Below are positions 13,826 through 17,935 of a stretch of DNA of 17,935 nt, one piece after another. The translations under genes were made by a program, and so were the position numbers. Within the stretch, counting starts at the first letter, position 1. Each line of letters starts with the position of its first letter. This stretch comes from Stagnihabitans sp039932095. GTDB lineage: Bacteria > Pseudomonadota > Alphaproteobacteria > Rhodobacterales > Rhodobacteraceae. Location: contig JBDTQR010000080.1 in assembly GCA_039932095.1 (NCBI GenBank), positions 1 through 17,935 on the forward strand, given 5' to 3'. The notes beneath the pieces were generated by a model. That model was given only the letters and a program-made list of their open reading frames with translations, searched no databases and was not told the DNA's origin.

Positions 13826-14185
13826 CTAGTACAGCAGCGACGGCATCACCTGTTGCAGGCGCGGCGGAACCCGGTGGGCAAACCGGCCCTCAAGCCGATC
13901 CGCCAGCCGGTTGCGGTCGCCTTCTGTCAATTCGAACTTTGCGCCGATGTCAGTGTCACGCCGCCATTTCCTGATGGTCGGAAAGCGACCGACACCGAGG
14001 ATTTCGAGGTAGAATGTGTCATCCTCGAACAGGGTAGCCGTCAACCGATCGAGCCGGACCAAGGCGCCACCTGCCGAAACGCTGAGCATCCGAACGCTCA
14101 TCCGAAGGGTCAGGCTGGTCAGCGTCACCGAAACGTCGGTGTCGTAGCGCGAAAAATCGCGTCGCAAATTGAGAGAACTGGCCAT
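13826..14185 (-). CDS. PilZ-domain-like protein
   Basis: A 119-residue soluble protein matching the PilZ domain layout used for binding the second messenger cyclic di-GMP. The RxxxR motif is at residues 9-13 (RDFSR), and the second motif, normally [D/N]xSxxG, appears as SVSAGG (35-40), with serine replacing the first acidic/amide residue. The hydrophobic strands that follow (YLEILGVGRFPTIRKW, then DIGAKFEL) resemble the later PilZ strands. The C-terminal ~30 residues are basic and end PSLLY. The start at 14185 has AGGTGG six bases upstream (14192-14197); the ATG at 14191 sits directly against that site and is less likely. A longer ORF to 14356 runs into the transporter gene and is rejected. 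The PilZ assignment is by motif only, and c-di-GMP binding is uncertain given the substituted residue. Confidence 0.7.
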   Translation of the reverse strand: MASSLNLRRDFSRYDTDVSVTLTSLTLRMSVRMLSVSAGGALVRLDRLTATLFEDDTFYLEILGVGRFPTIRKWRRDTDIGAKFELTEGDRNRLADRLEGRFAHRVPPRLQQVMPSLLY

Positions 14186-14191
14186 GGGCAT

Positions 14192-14197
14192 CCACCT
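14192..14197 (-). promoter_or_regulatory. Shine-Dalgarno fixing the PilZ-like start
   Basis: AGGTGG on the minus strand, six bases before ATG 14185 and directly abutting ATG 14191, favours the 119-residue product. Confidence 0.55.
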
Positions 14198-14204
14198 GTA
14201 CGTT

Positions 14205-14225
14205 CCGCAGCAGAGGATTCTGCGG
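14205..14225. other. Hairpin in the PilZ-like gene leader
   Basis: CCGCAG (14205-14210) pairs with CTGCGG (14220-14225) across a nine-base loop, in the 80-base gap between the transporter stop and the PilZ-like start. It has no T-tract on either side, so it is not a clear terminator; it may shape the leader or the processed mRNA between the two genes. Confidence 0.4.
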
Positions 14226-14265
14226 GCGATTGGACTCAGTCTAAACCCGCGAGGTTGCCACAATC

Positions 14266-15159
14266 TTAACGCAGGAAAATCATGGCCAGACCGCAAATTG
14301 CCAATGCCGCGCCCGCCCAGCTGAGCGCGCTTGGTCGCTGCCGTGTTCGCAACCACAGCAGGGGCAGAATGATCACTGGCGAAGTGGCTGACAAGGTGGC
14401 GATGATCCCGGTCTGCGAGCCCTGCAAGGCGTACAGAAACAGCGTCATGCCGATCAGCAGCCCGATGATGGCAGTGGCCGCGGTCAAGATCAGGATATTG
14501 CCGGAGATCACTTTGGGGGCAGGCGGGCCGACCGGCGTGGCGGCGAGCAGAGCCATCGCCAGACCCGACGCGCCGACGCGGAACAGCGAGGCCAGATACG
14601 GGTCCATGCCGCCATGCATCAGGGGCCGCGCGATCAGTGAGCCTGCTGCCTGACCCAATGCCGCGCCGAGGCCGAACAGCACGCCCAGCAGCAGGGTTCC
14701 CGAAAGAGTTTCCAATCGGTGGGCGTTGCTGCGCGGCCGGCCAAGGATCGCCAAGGCAACGCCGCCAGCCGTCATCAGGATTCCAAGCACCGCTTGCAAG
14801 ACCAACTGCTCGCCCAGCACCGCCCAGCCCAGCAGGGCGGCCATCGGGGCGTTCAGGGCAAAGATTGCCCCGGCGCGGCGCGGGCCGATCCGTCCTACCG
14901 CCGCAAAGTTCAATGTATCGCCGAGCAGGATGCCAACCACGCCCGACAGGCCGAGGGTGAGTGCTGCGCCCCAGCCGGGCAGGGCGAAGGCACCAGTCGC
15001 AAACACGACCACTGCCAGCAGCAGCGTCACCAGCCCCTGCCGGATCAGGTTGAAATAAAACGGCCCCAGCGCGCGCACTGCATCGGCAGCCATCAAGCCG
15101 GTGGTGGCCCAGCAGGTTGCCGTACCAAGGGCGGCAAGTTCGTGAATCGGGAAGGCCAT
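14266..15159 (-). CDS. EamA/DMT-family transporter
   Basis: A 297-residue integral membrane protein of the drug/metabolite transporter superfamily with two EamA repeats and about ten helices. The first repeat ends with the typical NAPMAALLGWAVLGEQL (around residues 123-139), where the glutamate is conserved; the second ends with ATSPVIILPLLWL followed by the final helices AGAALAICGLAMIFLR. A charged linker (GRPRSNAHRLETLSG) separates the halves. The start MAFPIHELAALG at 15159 follows a weak purine stretch (AGTGA); the frame is open to 15219 but that part is non-conserved and crosses the probable promoter. Substrates of this superfamily vary widely, so none is proposed. Confidence 0.9.
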   Translation of the reverse strand: MAFPIHELAALGTATCWATTGLMAADAVRALGPFYFNLIRQGLVTLLLAVVVFATGAFALPGWGAALTLGLSGVVGILLGDTLNFAAVGRIGPRRAGAIFALNAPMAALLGWAVLGEQLVLQAVLGILMTAGGVALAILGRPRSNAHRLETLSGTLLLGVLFGLGAALGQAAGSLIARPLMHGGMDPYLASLFRVGASGLAMALLAATPVGPPAPKVISGNILILTAATAIIGLLIGMTLFLYALQGSQTGIIATLSATSPVIILPLLWLRTRQRPSALSWAGAALAICGLAMIFLR

Positions 15160-15176
15160 ATGTTCACTTTTTGTTT

Positions 15177-15205
15177 GCAATAGTCCTAGGCGAATCGCGT
15201 GCCAA
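15177..15205 (-). promoter_or_regulatory. Candidate promoter of the EamA transporter gene
   Basis: On the minus strand TTGGCA (15205-15200), a 17-base spacer and TATTGC (15182-15177). The -35 and spacer are good, the -10 is weak. It predicts a short leader of roughly ten bases before ATG 15159. Confidence 0.35.
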
Positions 15206-15694
15206 TGGGAAGTGACCAATTAGAAATCGACAGGGGGAAGCATGCCGCCGTCATCCATCTGTGGTCCGTTTTCGACCGCGCTGACAATTCGGGCCCAAAC
15301 CGGGCCATCCTCTTGCCCTGCGCCCACACGCCGGACAGCAGATAGCGATAGCGGTCGGACTGGCGAGCCAGAGCCTCGATCCGGTCGATAACCGCCCCGC
15401 CGTGCAGCGCAATCAGGTCCTCCAGCGGGCCTGCCGCCACCACGCTGGCCTGGTGTGGCCCGGTCAGATCGCGCAGACACCATTGGACAAATTGCAGACA
15501 CTGGTCGGGCCAGGATTGGGACAGCTCGCGGCTGCATTCCCAGGCCCAGAAACCGTCGTCTGACGCGTTCTGGGGTTCCGGCTCGCCGATATGCTTCAGA
15601 TAGGCCGTGGCGAGCCATTCCGGATCGAGCACTCCGTCGCGGCGAAATGGGTGTTTCTGGCCGTGCTGGCAATCAAGACATTCCGGCTGGCGGA

Positions 15695-15698
<4 letters not shown>
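15186..15698 (-). CDS. DUF6869-like protein with an apparently frameshifted C-terminus
   Basis: Unknown function. The GTG at 15698 overlaps the prfC TGA by four bases (GTGA), giving MIRQPECLDCQHGQ, with a CxxC, then DPEWLATAYLKHIGE, FWAWECSRELSQSWP, and AAGPLEDLIALHGGAVIDRIE. These segments agree with my recollection of the DUF6869 family. After LLSGVWAQG (about base 15318) the present frame continues as an Arg-rich tail (KRMARFGPELSAR...) that does not look like the family and ends at 15186. The other frame instead gives QEDGPVWARIVSAVENG... and stops with TAA at 15220. One extra G in the GGG at 15316-15318 would join the two. So this is either a genuine recent loss of one base or a sequencing error; the ancestral gene is 15220-15698. 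It is probably transcribed with prfC. Confidence 0.7.
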
Positions 15699-17293
<1,595 letters not shown>

Positions 17294-17404
17294 GAGGGGC
17301 CGTGTATCGGATTTTGGCGGGGCGGTAAAGCTGGGGGGAATTTTGCGGTGGGTTGGCAGCTTTGCACGTGTGGACGCATTATTTTAGCATTTGATTACAT
17401 ACTG

Positions 17405-17422
17405 TTACGGAATTCCGTTAAC
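17405..17422. other. 12-bp perfect palindrome upstream of prfC
   Basis: ACGGAATTCCGT (17407-17418) is a perfect palindrome, extended to GTTA on the left and TAAC on the right with one extra base. It lies about 115 bases upstream of the prfC ATG, next to an AT-rich patch (17385-17405) in an otherwise GC-rich 210-base gap. It could be an operator or a remnant terminator; no known regulator is assigned. Confidence 0.4.
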
Positions 17423-17503
17423 CGGAACGAAAGGTCGTTGCGAATGGGTCGCAACTGGCGGCAGCGCCGGTGGTCCCCGCGCGCCGGTGTCACCAGACCG
17501 CGG

Positions 17504-17935
17504 TCAGAGCCAGCGACGGGTGGCTGCGGTGAAGTCAGTGTAAGGCGCGCCGAATTTGCCGGTGAGATAGCTTTCTTCACGCAGTACCACACCGAAATGC
17601 AGGATTGCCCAAAGCGCCACACCACCGATCAGGGCCCAGTCGAGCGAAAAGATCAGCGCCACAGCGAAGGTCATGCCGACCATTCCGAGATACATCGGGT
17701 TGCGGGTAAAGCGGTATGGACCGTTGCGGACGATGATCAGCGCAGGCTTGCGCGGGTCGACATTGGTACCGGCCGACGAGAAGGTCCGTGCGCCGCCCAG
17801 CGTCAGCGCCAATGCGACCGCGAAAAGAAGAGCGCCCGCAAGCGTCAGCCAGAGGCCGAAGGCTGTCGGCAGCAGATGCAATGGCAGGACGAATTCCAGC
17901 ACCACGGAAAGCCCTATGGTGCCGAGCAGGGCAAA
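17504..17935 (-). CDS. Isoprenylcysteine/phospholipid methyltransferase-like membrane protein, 5'-truncated
   Basis: C-terminal 143 residues of a small integral membrane protein of the isoprenylcysteine carboxyl methyltransferase/PEMT-like family. The frame is open to the window edge and the first hydrophobic helix (FALLGTIGLSVVLEFVLPLH) starts at the edge, so the true start lies outside; a GTG at 17905 falls within that helix and is unlikely to be it. Two to three further helices are visible. The family hallmarks are the cofactor-binding region NGPYRFTRNPMYLGM and the ending LREESYLTGKFGAPYTDF followed by TRRWL. Such proteins use S-adenosylmethionine at the membrane; the bacterial substrate is usually unknown. 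It is on the same strand as prfC and 210 bases upstream. Confidence 0.88.
   Translation of the reverse strand, partial: FALLGTIGLSVVLEFVLPLHLLPTAFGLWLTLAGALLFAVALALTLGGARTFSSAGTNVDPRKPALIIVRNGPYRFTRNPMYLGMVGMTFAVALIFSLDWALIGGVALWAILHFGVVLREESYLTGKFGAPYTDFTAATRRWL

Noticed and set aside
14186..14356. Longer N-terminus for the PilZ-like protein (start at 14356)
   Set aside because: It would overlap the transporter gene by about 90 bases; the ATG at 14185 has an ideal ribosome site and starts just before the RxxxR motif.
15160..15219. Longer N-terminus for the EamA transporter
   Set aside because: The added residues are not membrane-protein-like and cover the probable promoter.
15310..15325. 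Programmed ribosomal frameshifting in the DUF6869-like gene
   Set aside because: GGGCAAGAGG is not a slippery heptamer of the usual type and no downstream pseudoknot is evident; a base deletion is simpler.

Overview
The window looks like chromosomal DNA from a GC-rich alphaproteobacterium, most likely of the Rhodobacterales (Rhodobacter/Paracoccus-like). The reasons are the near-complete distal half of a 14-gene type complex I operon with extra ORFs between the nuo genes, the nuoN-birA-coaX-rnj run that follows it, a tightly packed layout full of ATGA/TGATG stop-start overlaps, and protein sequences typical of that group. The assignment is from memory of families and synteny; no search was possible.

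Region 1 (2-8034, + strand): nuoH (5' end outside the window), nuoI, nuoJ, nuoK, nuoL, nuoM and nuoN of the proton-pumping NADH:quinone oxidoreductase. Three non-nuo ORFs sit inside the operon in translational coupling with their neighbours: a 66-residue coiled-coil-like protein (nuoH/nuoI), a cysteine-free carboxymuconolactone-decarboxylase-family protein (nuoI/nuoJ), and a small exported protein with four cysteines and lower GC (nuoJ/nuoK). These are the most interesting genes here, because their position suggests co-production with the membrane arm of complex I.

Region 2 (8024-11312, + strand): birA (biotin ligase lacking the DNA-binding domain, probably a TTG start), coaX (type III pantothenate kinase) and rnj (ribonuclease J), apparently continuing the same transcription direction. 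A GC-rich intergenic element resembling a repeat common in Rhodobacteraceae separates birA and coaX; coaX and rnj overlap by 23 bases.

Region 3 (11311-13084, - strand): a DEAD-box RNA helicase of the RhlE type, with an intrinsic terminator at its end and an upstream leader carrying three consecutive inverted repeats. It converges on rnj, so two RNA-metabolism genes meet tail to tail.

Region 4 (13220-17935): a secreted protein of unknown function (+), then on the - strand a PilZ-like protein, an EamA/DMT-family transporter, a DUF6869-like protein whose reading frame appears broken by a one-base deletion near 15316-15318, prfC (peptide chain release factor 3), and the C-terminal part of an isoprenylcysteine-methyltransferase-like membrane protein running off the right edge.

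Most of the window is ordinary core metabolism. No tRNA, rRNA, insertion sequence, CRISPR array, phage or defence gene was seen.
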